From Flavobacteriales bacterium (GTDB taxonomy: Bacteria > Bacteroidota > Bacteroidia > Flavobacteriales > BACL11): a stretch of 5,290 nt of DNA. Position 1 is the first letter of the stretch, and each line of letters opens with the position of its first letter. Shown in pieces: positions 1 through 5,290 of this stretch. The notes below the pieces were generated by a model. That model had not been told where the DNA came from. It worked only from the letters and a program-made list of their open reading frames with translations, and made no database searches. The stretch covers positions 1 to 5,290 of the forward strand of contig JABGXK010000061.1 of assembly GCA_018675825.1 (NCBI GenBank), given 5' to 3'. The position numbers were made by a program, and so were the translations under genes.

Positions 1-1284
1 AAAGAATTACAAGATTATTTTTCAGAATCCTCATTAATAAAATTTAGAGTTAAGGTAGAGATAGAGTATTTTATTGCCTTATGTAATATTTCAATTCCAC
101 AACTTAAGGATTTTCCATCAGAAAAATTCCCTATATTAAGAGGACTTTATATTAATTTTTCTGAAAATGATGCAAGAAGAATTAAAGAAATCGAATCAAT
201 CACAAATCATGATGTTAAAGCAGTAGAGTACTTTATTAAAGAGGAATTTAAAAAATTATCGTTAAGCCAATTTAATGAGTTTATTCATTTCGGCTTAACT
301 TCTCAGGATATTAATAATACTGCAGTTCCATATTCAATAAAGAAAGCTACTGAAGAGATTATTCTACCAGAAATAATTAATTTATTAGATTTATTAGAGA
401 TAAATGCAAAAAAATGGGAAAATATTTCAATGTTAGCTAGAACACATGGACAGGCAGCAACTCCTACAAGGATGGGTAAAGAAATACAAGTATTTATTGA
501 AAGAATTAAAATTCAATTACAACTATTAAAAAGCATTCCATTTACTGCAAAATTTGGTGGAGCAACAGGTAATTTTAATGCACATCATATTGCTTTTCCT
601 AAAGTCAATTGGATTGATTTTGCTGATGAATTCACAGAAAAAGCATTAGGATTAAAACGTCAACAGACGACAACACAAATTGAACATTATGATAATCTAG
701 CTGCAATGATGCATAATGTGACTAGAATCAATACTATCTTACTTGATTTCTCAAAAGATATATGGACATATATTTCAATTGATTACTTCAAACAAAAAAT
801 AGCAAAAAATGAAGTGGGATCATCAGCAATGCCACATAAAGTTAATCCAATAGATTTTGAAAATGCAGAAGGAAATCTTGGAATAGCTAATTGTGTATTT
901 AACTTCATGGCTAATAAATTACCCATCTCAAGATTACAAAGAGATCTTACAGATAGTACAGTGCTTAGAAATATTGGGGTTCCCTTCTCCCATACACTAA
1001 TAGCAATAAAATCATTAAGAAAAGGTATAAATAAGCTAGTAATTAATGAAAAGAAAATCTCTGCAGACCTAGAGGATAATTGGGCTGTAGTGGCTGAAGC
1101 AATTCAAACTATTTTAAGAAGAGAGAGCTACCCAAACCCATACGAGACTCTAAAAGAACTTACAAGATCAAATACTAAGATTACAAGAGAAAAAATTAGT
1201 TCATTTATTGATTTACTTGATGTAGATGAAAAGATTAAAAAAGAACTTAAGGATATAACACCAAATAATTATACTGGCATCTAA
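1..1284 (+). CDS. purB: Adenylosuccinate lyase (5'-truncated by window edge)
   Basis: Adenylosuccinate lyase acts in the cytoplasm and catalyses two fumarate-releasing steps of purine synthesis: SAICAR to AICAR, and adenylosuccinate to AMP. The frame is open from base 1, with 427 residues visible. The first codons read KELQDYFSESSLIKFRVKVE, which in this family follows an SPIDGRY-like start, so roughly 20 residues lie outside the window. Numbered from the window edge, visible family motifs are TSQDINN (about 100-106), the ARTHGQAATPTRMGKE segment with the catalytic-type histidine at 149, and the fumarase/lyase superfamily signature GSSAMPHKVNP (273-283), whose serine-containing loop supplies the catalytic base. 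The total length would match the roughly 447-residue bacterial form. An internal ATG at 430 is not the start, because conserved lyase sequence continues upstream. The TAA stop overlaps the stop of the convergent gene. No frameshift or missing key residue is seen. Confidence 0.96.
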   Translation, partial: KELQDYFSESSLIKFRVKVEIEYFIALCNISIPQLKDFPSEKFPILRGLYINFSENDARRIKEIESITNHDVKAVEYFIKEEFKKLSLSQFNEFIHFGLTSQDINNTAVPYSIKKATEEIILPEIINLLDLLEINAKKWENISMLARTHGQAATPTRMGKEIQVFIERIKIQLQLLKSIPFTAKFGGATGNFNAHHIAFPKVNWIDFADEFTEKALGLKRQQTTTQIEHYDNLAAMMHNVTRINTILLDFSKDIWTYISIDYFKQKIAKNEVGSSAMPHKVNPIDFENAEGNLGIANCVFNFMANKLPISRLQRDLTDSTVLRNIGVPFSHTLIAIKSLRKGINKLVINEKKISADLEDNWAVVAEAIQTILRRESYPNPYETLKELTRSNTKITREKISSFIDLLDVDEKIKKELKDITPNNYTGI

Positions 1285-1838
1285 AATTGCAACTTATTCT
1301 TTTGTAAGTATTCTTCCCAATTCCAAATAAAATGTTTTAGTAAATTTTTCATTTCACTAATAAAAATTGGATTAGGCTTATTTTTCCTCTTAAAAAGTGT
1401 TCCTTGAAACTGATTAATATTATATTTTTCAAAAACAGCAAATGCCATTGCATCAATTTCTGAATTAAGATCAGCTAATAACTCAGAAAAATAATTTTCA
1501 TACTGTAAGAAATTTTCAACAGCTAATATTTTTTCATTATCTTCTAGATGACAAAAAATATCTTCAACAATTGAATTACGAAGCTTTAACACTTCTTCTT
1601 CTTCGAAATGAGATTTTAAATTATATAAATTACCTAAATAAATGATTATTCTAAACCATTTAATGTCATCCTCTTTTAAATTAGGATTGTCTTCAAGATT
1701 ATTATTATTGTTAATAAAATCCTTTATTTCAATAAAACCATTAGAAATAACTTCATCAAGAGCATTACAATAAATAGTTACTAAAGATTGTAATTTAACC
1801 TTTTTCTTTTTTGAAAGTAGACCAAAAAACTTAATCAT
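1281..1838 (-). CDS. Uncharacterised 185-residue cytoplasmic protein
   Basis: I do not recognise this protein. It is 185 residues long with no signal peptide or membrane segment. It has a basic N-terminus (SKKKKVK at 9-15), an asparagine run (43-47), an acidic stretch (HFEEEE, about 77-82) and a tryptophan-bearing C-terminus (HFIWNWEEYLQK). The alternation of charged and leucine/isoleucine residues suggests a mostly alpha-helical soluble protein. ATG at 1838 is chosen because it begins 4 bases after the lhgO stop. The upstream bases are AT-only with no Shine-Dalgarno sequence, so translation may depend on coupling to lhgO. It is the last gene of the five-gene minus-strand cluster. Its TAG stop overlaps the purB TAA stop on the other strand. 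The long open frame, its base composition like the neighbours, and its tight spacing support a real gene. The function is unknown, and co-transcription with lhgO is only a weak hint. Confidence 0.8.
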   Translation of the reverse strand: MIKFFGLLSKKKKVKLQSLVTIYCNALDEVISNGFIEIKDFINNNNNLEDNPNLKEDDIKWFRIIIYLGNLYNLKSHFEEEEVLKLRNSIVEDIFCHLEDNEKILAVENFLQYENYFSELLADLNSEIDAMAFAVFEKYNINQFQGTLFKRKNKPNPIFISEMKNLLKHFIWNWEEYLQKNKLQF

Positions 1839-1842
1839 AATT

Positions 1843-3051
1843 TTAATTTAATCTAAACTCTTTAATTGCTGTTTTAACAATATTATCTGCAATTGCTAAA
1901 CATGCTGTAGCTGCTGGAGAAGGAGCGTTTAAAACATGTATGTTTTTATTATTCTTAACAATTTTAAAATCTTCAATTACCTCTCCATTCTTTGCTAATG
2001 CTATAGCTCTTACTCCACTTTTACCAACAATAATATCATTCATACTTAATGACGGTATCATTCTTTGTAAATCTCTCAAAAATAATCTTTTTGAGAAAGC
2101 TCTTTTATATTCTTTTACACCAAATTTCCAATGATTTATGAACAACCTTATAGTTCCTTTAAAAAACAAAGACCCTAAAGTATCTCTCAAACTAAATGCA
2201 GTCTTACTATATCCTTCTCTTTTAAATGTAAAAACTGCATTTGGACCACACTCTACAGAACCATCTATCATTCTAGTAAAATGCACTCCAAGAAAAGGAA
2301 ATTCAGCGTTTGGAACAGGGTAAATTAAATTATTAACCTTACTTTTTGCTTTTTTTGTTAATTCAAAATAGTCACCTCTAAATCCTACAATTTTCATGTC
2401 TAATTTAAAATTATCTTTTTTAGCTAGTCTATCAGAAAAGAGACCTGCACAAAAAATATTATTCTTGGCATAAATATTACCATTACTTGTCTCTAGAAAA
2501 TCATCATTATAATCTATAACTTCACATGAACAAATTATTTTACTTTGTGTATTAATAGCTAAAATCTTCTCAACAAACTTTTTTGTAGTCTGTTTGTAAT
2601 CAATAATTCCAGACTCTGGAACCCATAATGCAGCAACACCAACAGCATTTGGCTCTATCTTTTGGAATTCTTCAGGACTAAGAATCTCTAATCCTATCAA
2701 GCCATTTTCTTCGCCATTTTTTTTAAGCTTCAATAAATATTCTACTTCATTATTATTGACAGCTAAAACAATTTTCCCGCAGATATCATACTTAATAGAA
2801 TTGCTTTTAGCAAAATCTACTAATTGCTTACGACCATCTACACAATTCTTAGCCCTAAAACTACCGGGTTTATAATATAATCCAGAATGGATTACACCAG
2901 AGTTTCTTCCAGTTTGATGAAATGCAAGACTATCCTCTTTCTCAATAACTACAATTTTAAAAATAGGAAAACAAAGTTGTAATTTATATGCAGTAGCTAG
3001 GCCAACAATCCCTCCGCCAACTATTGCAACATCATACATATTAATATTCAT
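1843..3051 (-). CDS. lhgO: L-2-hydroxyglutarate oxidase/dehydrogenase (FAD)
   Basis: This FAD enzyme of the DAO/GlpD-like oxidoreductase fold oxidises L-2-hydroxyglutarate to 2-oxoglutarate, recovering a by-product of promiscuous dehydrogenases. In the E. coli homologue (LhgO/YgaF) electrons go to the membrane quinone pool. At the N-terminus the dinucleotide-binding motif IVGGGIVGLATA (G12, G14, G17) is followed by the acidic end of the second strand (VVIEKE, E37), which binds the FAD ribose. The family hallmark HQTGRNSGVIHSGLYYKPGS lies at 45-64 and matches the same block in human L2HGDH. The C-terminal NAPSPAATACLAIA block begins at about 375. The 402-residue length is normal for the family. 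Two start codons are possible: ATG at 3051 and an in-frame ATG at 3039 (Met5), just before YDVAIVGGG. Neither has a clear Shine-Dalgarno sequence. The gene starts 11 bp after the DUF5777 gene and ends 4 bp before the next gene, so it is probably co-transcribed. No transmembrane segment is evident. Confidence 0.93.
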   Translation of the reverse strand: MNINMYDVAIVGGGIVGLATAYKLQLCFPIFKIVVIEKEDSLAFHQTGRNSGVIHSGLYYKPGSFRAKNCVDGRKQLVDFAKSNSIKYDICGKIVLAVNNNEVEYLLKLKKNGEENGLIGLEILSPEEFQKIEPNAVGVAALWVPESGIIDYKQTTKKFVEKILAINTQSKIICSCEVIDYNDDFLETSNGNIYAKNNIFCAGLFSDRLAKKDNFKLDMKIVGFRGDYFELTKKAKSKVNNLIYPVPNAEFPFLGVHFTRMIDGSVECGPNAVFTFKREGYSKTAFSLRDTLGSLFFKGTIRLFINHWKFGVKEYKRAFSKRLFLRDLQRMIPSLSMNDIIVGKSGVRAIALAKNGEVIEDFKIVKNNKNIHVLNAPSPAATACLAIADNIVKTAIKEFRLN

Positions 3052-3062
3052 AAAATAATATA

Positions 3063-3923
3063 CTAATCTTTTAATGTAAAGACTCTAGAAATATTAAATC
3101 CAAAGTAAATACTCCCCTCACTCCATAAGTCATATGTTTCATGAATAAACGCCCGATCTATCATAAAAGCAGAATTACTAAGGTGGAACTGAAAAACATG
3201 CCCCCCTGTTTGAATGTCAACACCAAAAGAAAGGGGATTAATATTATTTCCAGAATTAAACTGACTAAAGGTCTCGATATTTAAAGATATCCTATTGGAA
3301 ATTTTATATCTAGCTCCATATCCTAATGAATAAAGGTCATGAACTAATTGATCTATTGGCAATAAATTGTAATGAATTAATGTAGGACTTAATTGGAAAG
3401 AAATTTGTCTATTAACTTTACGAGCTAATAATATTTGATGACTATATGAGAACTGGTTTGAAAATAGAAAATTATTATTTTCTGAATTTGATGTTAAATA
3501 CTGTTTAAATACAATACTTGAACTAACACAAATAGTTAAAGGAAATGTTTGCGCTCCTTTACTTTGTCTAATTAATCTATATTTTATATTAGAATCAATT
3601 GCCTTCAAAGATGAACTCCGACCAATCCCAACAGAAAGCCTGTCATTTAATCCATAATCAAAACTCATCCTAACTTGCGAATTATCTAAACCATAGAAAT
3701 TATAAAACCCAGAGTTTAAAGTTCCAAATCTATGTTGAATCATAAATTGCAATACTCCAGCATCAGGCATTTCTACTGATGCAGAATTAACAACTTTAGT
3801 TCCTTTAAAGATATATTTAGAATATTCAGATGATTTATCATCTAACAACGATAATAATTCGTCTTGTGAAAATCCAATATTACTATATAGCATACAGATT
3901 ATAAAAAATACATTAAATTTCAT
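3063..3923 (-). CDS. DUF5777-family outer-membrane-type beta-barrel protein
   Basis: The gene encodes a 286-residue secreted protein that I assign to the DUF5777 beta-barrel family of Bacteroidota from memory of its conserved blocks. Residues 1-20 are a signal peptide (hydrophobic core, then GFSQ with cleavage near 20). The block from about 39 to 70 carries FKGTKVVNSASVEMP followed by GVLQFMIQHRFGTLN. Next comes FYGLDNSQVRMSFDYGL (76-92), then a run of alternating hydrophobic/polar strands typical of a barrel. Near the C-terminus are GVDIQTGGHVFQFHLSNS (234-251) and FGFNISRVFTL (274-284), the latter resembling a terminal outer-membrane strand. The molecular function is not known. The start overlaps the YceI-gene stop in an ATGA arrangement with no Shine-Dalgarno sequence, pointing to translational coupling. 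Its place beside YceI and a cytochrome lipoprotein suggests one envelope module, possibly for electron or small-molecule handling. That role is inferred. Confidence 0.82.
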   Translation of the reverse strand: MKFNVFFIICMLYSNIGFSQDELLSLLDDKSSEYSKYIFKGTKVVNSASVEMPDAGVLQFMIQHRFGTLNSGFYNFYGLDNSQVRMSFDYGLNDRLSVGIGRSSSLKAIDSNIKYRLIRQSKGAQTFPLTICVSSSIVFKQYLTSNSENNNFLFSNQFSYSHQILLARKVNRQISFQLSPTLIHYNLLPIDQLVHDLYSLGYGARYKISNRISLNIETFSQFNSGNNINPLSFGVDIQTGGHVFQFHLSNSAFMIDRAFIHETYDLWSEGSIYFGFNISRVFTLKD

Positions 3924-4441
3924 TGGCTATAATTTAATTCTATTTCTATATTAATCAAAATCTCTTCAGCGATCTTATACATAACAATAGTAGGAATAGA
4001 AATATTATAATCCACTAGATTAACCTTAAACTCAGATAAAATCTCTACCGATTCATTGTTTTTAAGAAGCGTCCCATCTGCTTCAATTTCTTTGGTAACT
4101 CCATGAATAGTTAACATTCCTTTGACTTTAGCCTTATTTCCTTCTAAGGCTATCACCTTACCAATAAAAGTTGATTGAGGATAAAGATCAGATTCTAAAT
4201 AGTTCTCGTTAAAATGAGTTTGCATTAATTTCTTTCTAAAATTAAAATCATTAATATTTAATTGAAAAACAATATTATCATCTGCACTATTATAAACAGC
4301 ACTAACTTTTTTATTTACAGCTTTTATATCTTCAATAGGAGCATATGAGAAAAAAGTAATCTCACCATCATTAGAAATATATTTCTGAGAAAAGCAATTA
4401 ATACTACATAAGAGTAATAGTGGTAATAAATTTTTAATCAT
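3920..4441 (-). CDS. YceI-family secreted lipocalin-like protein
   Basis: The protein has 173 residues. An N-terminal signal peptide (hydrophobic 5-16, then CFSQ, cleavage near 19) sends it to the periplasm. The rest matches the YceI fold, an extended lipocalin-like barrel; some characterised family members bind polyisoprenoids such as octaprenyl diphosphate. Visible family blocks are FNFRKKLMQTHFNENYLESD (66-85) followed by YPQSTFIGKV, then GMLTIHGVTKEI (108-119) and the C-terminal barrel strands FKVNLVDYNISIP (138-150). The length is typical for a secreted Bacteroidota YceI protein. ATG at 4441 is supported by the sequence GGAG six bases upstream (4448-4451 on this strand), which lies inside the last codons of the cytochrome gene. 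The gene overlaps the cytochrome gene by 8 bp and the DUF5777 gene by 4 bp. The ligand is unknown; an isoprenoid quinone-like molecule would suit the redox neighbours but is speculation. Confidence 0.92.
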   Translation of the reverse strand: MIKNLLPLLLLCSINCFSQKYISNDGEITFFSYAPIEDIKAVNKKVSAVYNSADDNIVFQLNINDFNFRKKLMQTHFNENYLESDLYPQSTFIGKVIALEGNKAKVKGMLTIHGVTKEIEADGTLLKNNESVEILSEFKVNLVDYNISIPTIVMYKIAEEILINIEIELNYSQ

Positions 4442-4856
4442 TTAAAGCTCCATTTGATACCCATTGTTGTATAAGGTATATTTGTAAATCAGACAATTTA
4501 TTTCCTTGAGGCATTAATAATGGATTATTATCATCTAAAACTATACGATTTAATACATCATTATTGATAACTGCCTCTCTAATCTGATCATAAGTTGATA
4601 GCTGTAAGCCTCCATTAGCATTACCATATTGATGACAACCAACACATGATTCGCTAAAAATTTGTTGAATACATAACTCATATCTAGGAAACTCATCTAA
4701 AGTTGTACACTCAATAGTTTCATAAATACAAGAACCATCATCCACAGTAGCAGATGAATTAAAATTAATCGCTGAACTATCAATACATCCAACAGTATAT
4801 TCATTATAAGTACACGAGAGAAAAAATAAGATAAAAGTTAAATAAAATAATTTCAT
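4434..4856 (-). CDS. Small c-type cytochrome lipoprotein with GCxDxxAxNFN...DGSC motif
   Basis: The 140-residue protein starts at ATG 4856. The open frame extends back to a TTG at 4892, but the ATG is preferred because it directly yields a lipoprotein signal (MKLFYLTFILFFLSC, lipid-bearing Cys15) and because a candidate promoter box overlaps the TTG. Mature domains in order: a cysteine-bounded motif at 23-43 (GCIDSSAINFN...DDGSC), common in secreted Bacteroidota proteins and resembling thrombospondin type 3-like calcium loops; a linker with C50 and C62; and a mono-haem cytochrome c domain with haem attachment site CVGCH (71-75). Met115 in LLMPQG is the likely distal haem ligand, and the terminal helix LQIYLIQQWVSNGAL is typical of small cytochrome c domains. 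It is probably an envelope-anchored electron carrier facing the periplasm or the outside. It is the first gene of the five-gene cluster. No redox partner can be named from sequence. Confidence 0.87.
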   Translation of the reverse strand: MKLFYLTFILFFLSCTYNEYTVGCIDSSAINFNSSATVDDGSCIYETIECTTLDEFPRYELCIQQIFSESCVGCHQYGNANGGLQLSTYDQIREAVINNDVLNRIVLDDNNPLLMPQGNKLSDLQIYLIQQWVSNGALND

Positions 4857-4889
4857 AATATAAAATATAGAAACATTTTCAATACTAGA

Positions 4890-4897
4890 CAAATTTA
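4890..4897 (-). promoter_or_regulatory. Candidate Bacteroidota -7 promoter box (TAAATTTG)
   Basis: On the minus strand these bases read TAAATTTG, matching the TAnnTTTG -7 element of Bacteroidota housekeeping promoters. It lies 33 bases ahead of the cytochrome ATG at 4856, which would give a short leader of about 25-30 bases. No TTG-type -33 element is present at the expected distance; that stretch is A-rich on this strand. In DNA this AT-rich an 8-base match with two free positions is weak evidence. If it is the promoter, it would drive the whole five-gene cluster and would rule out the upstream TTG at 4892 as a start. Confidence 0.35.
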
Positions 4898-5051
4898 ATG
4901 TTTTTTTGTATCTTTTTTTATTTGTTACTTCTAATTAATTAAAATGCAAAATATGTTGAGATTTTTTGTGTTATTTAACAAACAGTTAATCTATTAAAAC
5001 AATTACATCAACAATAATAAAAGTTAGAAAAGCAATACAAGATTAATAACT

Positions 5052-5067
5052 AAATTTAATGAAATTT
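5052..5067. repeat. AAATTT inverted repeat in the intergenic gap
   Basis: Two copies of the self-complementary hexamer AAATTT (5052-5057 and 5062-5067) are separated by AATG. They could form a 6-bp A/U-only stem downstream of the transporter gene and upstream of the cytochrome cluster. There is no GC clamp and no adjoining T-run on the minus strand, so I do not call it a terminator. Chance occurrence is plausible in such AT-rich sequence. Confidence 0.3.
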
Positions 5068-5072
5068 GCCTG

Positions 5073-5098
5073 AGACTCTTTTTTATAAGACTCTTTTT
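5073..5098. repeat. Short tandem repeat AGACTCTTTTT, 15-bp period
   Basis: AGACTCTTTTT occurs at 5073-5083 and again at 5088-5098 in the same orientation, a period of 15 bp. It lies 6 bases beyond the stop of the transporter gene. Each copy resembles the right arm plus T-tail of a rho-independent terminator read on the plus strand, but the matching left arm is absent and no plus-strand gene ends here. It could be a decayed terminator or simple slippage. The rest of the gap (4898-5051) shows nothing I can name. Confidence 0.5.
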
Positions 5099-5103
5099 AG
5101 AAT

Positions 5104-5290
5104 TTAAATTACTTCTGTTTCCATAGCTCCTATTTCTTGTTTTCTGTTGAAGATGATCAAACCGATTATAAAAAATACAATTACGCTAAGTAATGCATAT
5201 TGTTGACTATGAAATTTAGTAATTAAACCAAATAATAAAGGACCTAAAAAAGATTTAACAGGCCTCTTGAGTAAAGCGATAAAGAAGCAG
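5104..5290 (-). CDS. C-terminal end of a membrane transporter, probably MFS (UMF1-like)
   Basis: An open frame enters from the right edge on the minus strand and ends at TAA (5104-5106), giving 61 residues of C-terminus. It contains two hydrophobic spans: SFLGPLLFGLI (about 13-23) and YALLSVIVFFIIGLIIF (31-47). These are followed by a short basic/polar tail (NRKQEIGAMETEVI). The pattern FLGPLLFG, a short loop with a polar Ser-Gln pair, then a final helix ending FFIIGL resembles the last two helices of UMF1-type major facilitator transporters found in Bacteroidota. The substrate cannot be told. The rest of the gene lies outside the window. A 247-bp gap separates it from the cytochrome gene, which suggests a separate transcription unit, although no clear terminator is seen. 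Confidence 0.65.
   Translation of the reverse strand, partial: CFFIALLKRPVKSFLGPLLFGLITKFHSQQYALLSVIVFFIIGLIIFNRKQEIGAMETEVI

Noticed and set aside
430..432. ATG as a possible start of a shorter lyase
   Set aside because: The frame continues upstream to base 1 with clear adenylosuccinate lyase sequence, including the TSQDINN motif. The ATG is an internal methionine.
1683..1712. ATT-rich low-complexity stretch as a microsatellite or CRISPR-like repeat
   Set aside because: It simply encodes the asparagine run of the unknown protein and has no spacer structure.
1940..2134. Plus-strand open frame of 64 codons
   Set aside because: It lies entirely inside lhgO on the opposite strand, in sequence coding for conserved LhgO residues. 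It has no ribosome-binding site or recognisable domain, so it is a shadow frame.
2138..2323. Plus-strand open frame of 61 codons
   Set aside because: It also mirrors the lhgO coding sequence, with no independent support for translation.
4890..4892. TTG as start of the cytochrome gene
   Set aside because: It would add 12 polar residues before the lipoprotein signal and it overlaps the candidate promoter box. ATG at 4854-4856 gives a standard signal and lipobox.
5052..5100. Rho-independent terminator for the transporter gene
   Set aside because: On the minus strand there is no GC-containing stem followed by a T-run. The two similar segments are direct, not inverted, repeats.
4857..5103. Small RNA or riboswitch in the intergenic gap
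   Set aside because: The sequence is very AT-rich with no stable GC-bearing stems or recognisable riboswitch core, so nothing supports an RNA gene.

Overview
This window comes from a very AT-rich bacterial genome, by eye about 30% GC or less. It most likely belongs to the Bacteroidota, and within that group a flavobacterium-like organism. The clues are a DUF5777-type beta-barrel protein, signal peptides ending in 'FSQ', a GCxDxxAxNFN...DDGSC lipoprotein motif, ribosome-binding sites that are mostly weak or missing, and a TAnnTTTG-type promoter box. The lineage is an inference from these features and has not been checked by a search.

Layout. Positions 1-1284 (+) hold adenylosuccinate lyase (purB), which lacks about its first 20 residues because the window starts inside the gene. 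Facing it, on the minus strand, is a compact five-gene cluster that runs from about 4856 down to 1281. In transcription order it encodes a small c-type cytochrome lipoprotein, a YceI-family secreted protein, a DUF5777 beta-barrel protein, the FAD enzyme L-2-hydroxyglutarate oxidase/dehydrogenase (lhgO), and a 185-residue protein I do not recognise. Neighbouring genes overlap by 8 bp and 4 bp, or are separated by only 11 bp and 4 bp, so a single transcript is likely. A 247-bp non-coding gap (4857-5103) holds a candidate promoter and a short tandem repeat. From 5104 to the right edge is the C-terminal end of a minus-strand membrane protein, probably an MFS transporter.

How the genes may work together. 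The first three products all carry export signals and look like one cell-envelope module: a lipid-anchored haem protein, a lipocalin-like YceI protein and a membrane-barrel protein. LhgO removes the metabolic by-product L-2-hydroxyglutarate and passes electrons to FAD and then to the quinone pool or oxygen. The joint arrangement suggests a redox theme, but nothing in the sequence proves that LhgO and the envelope trio share a function. purB is housekeeping purine synthesis and only abuts the cluster tail to tail, its stop codon overlapping that of the last cluster gene.

I see no RNA genes, mobile elements, CRISPR array or defence system. The unusual points are the cytochrome/YceI/DUF5777/LhgO linkage, the two-part architecture of the cytochrome lipoprotein, the uncharacterised last gene, and the overlapping convergent stop codons.
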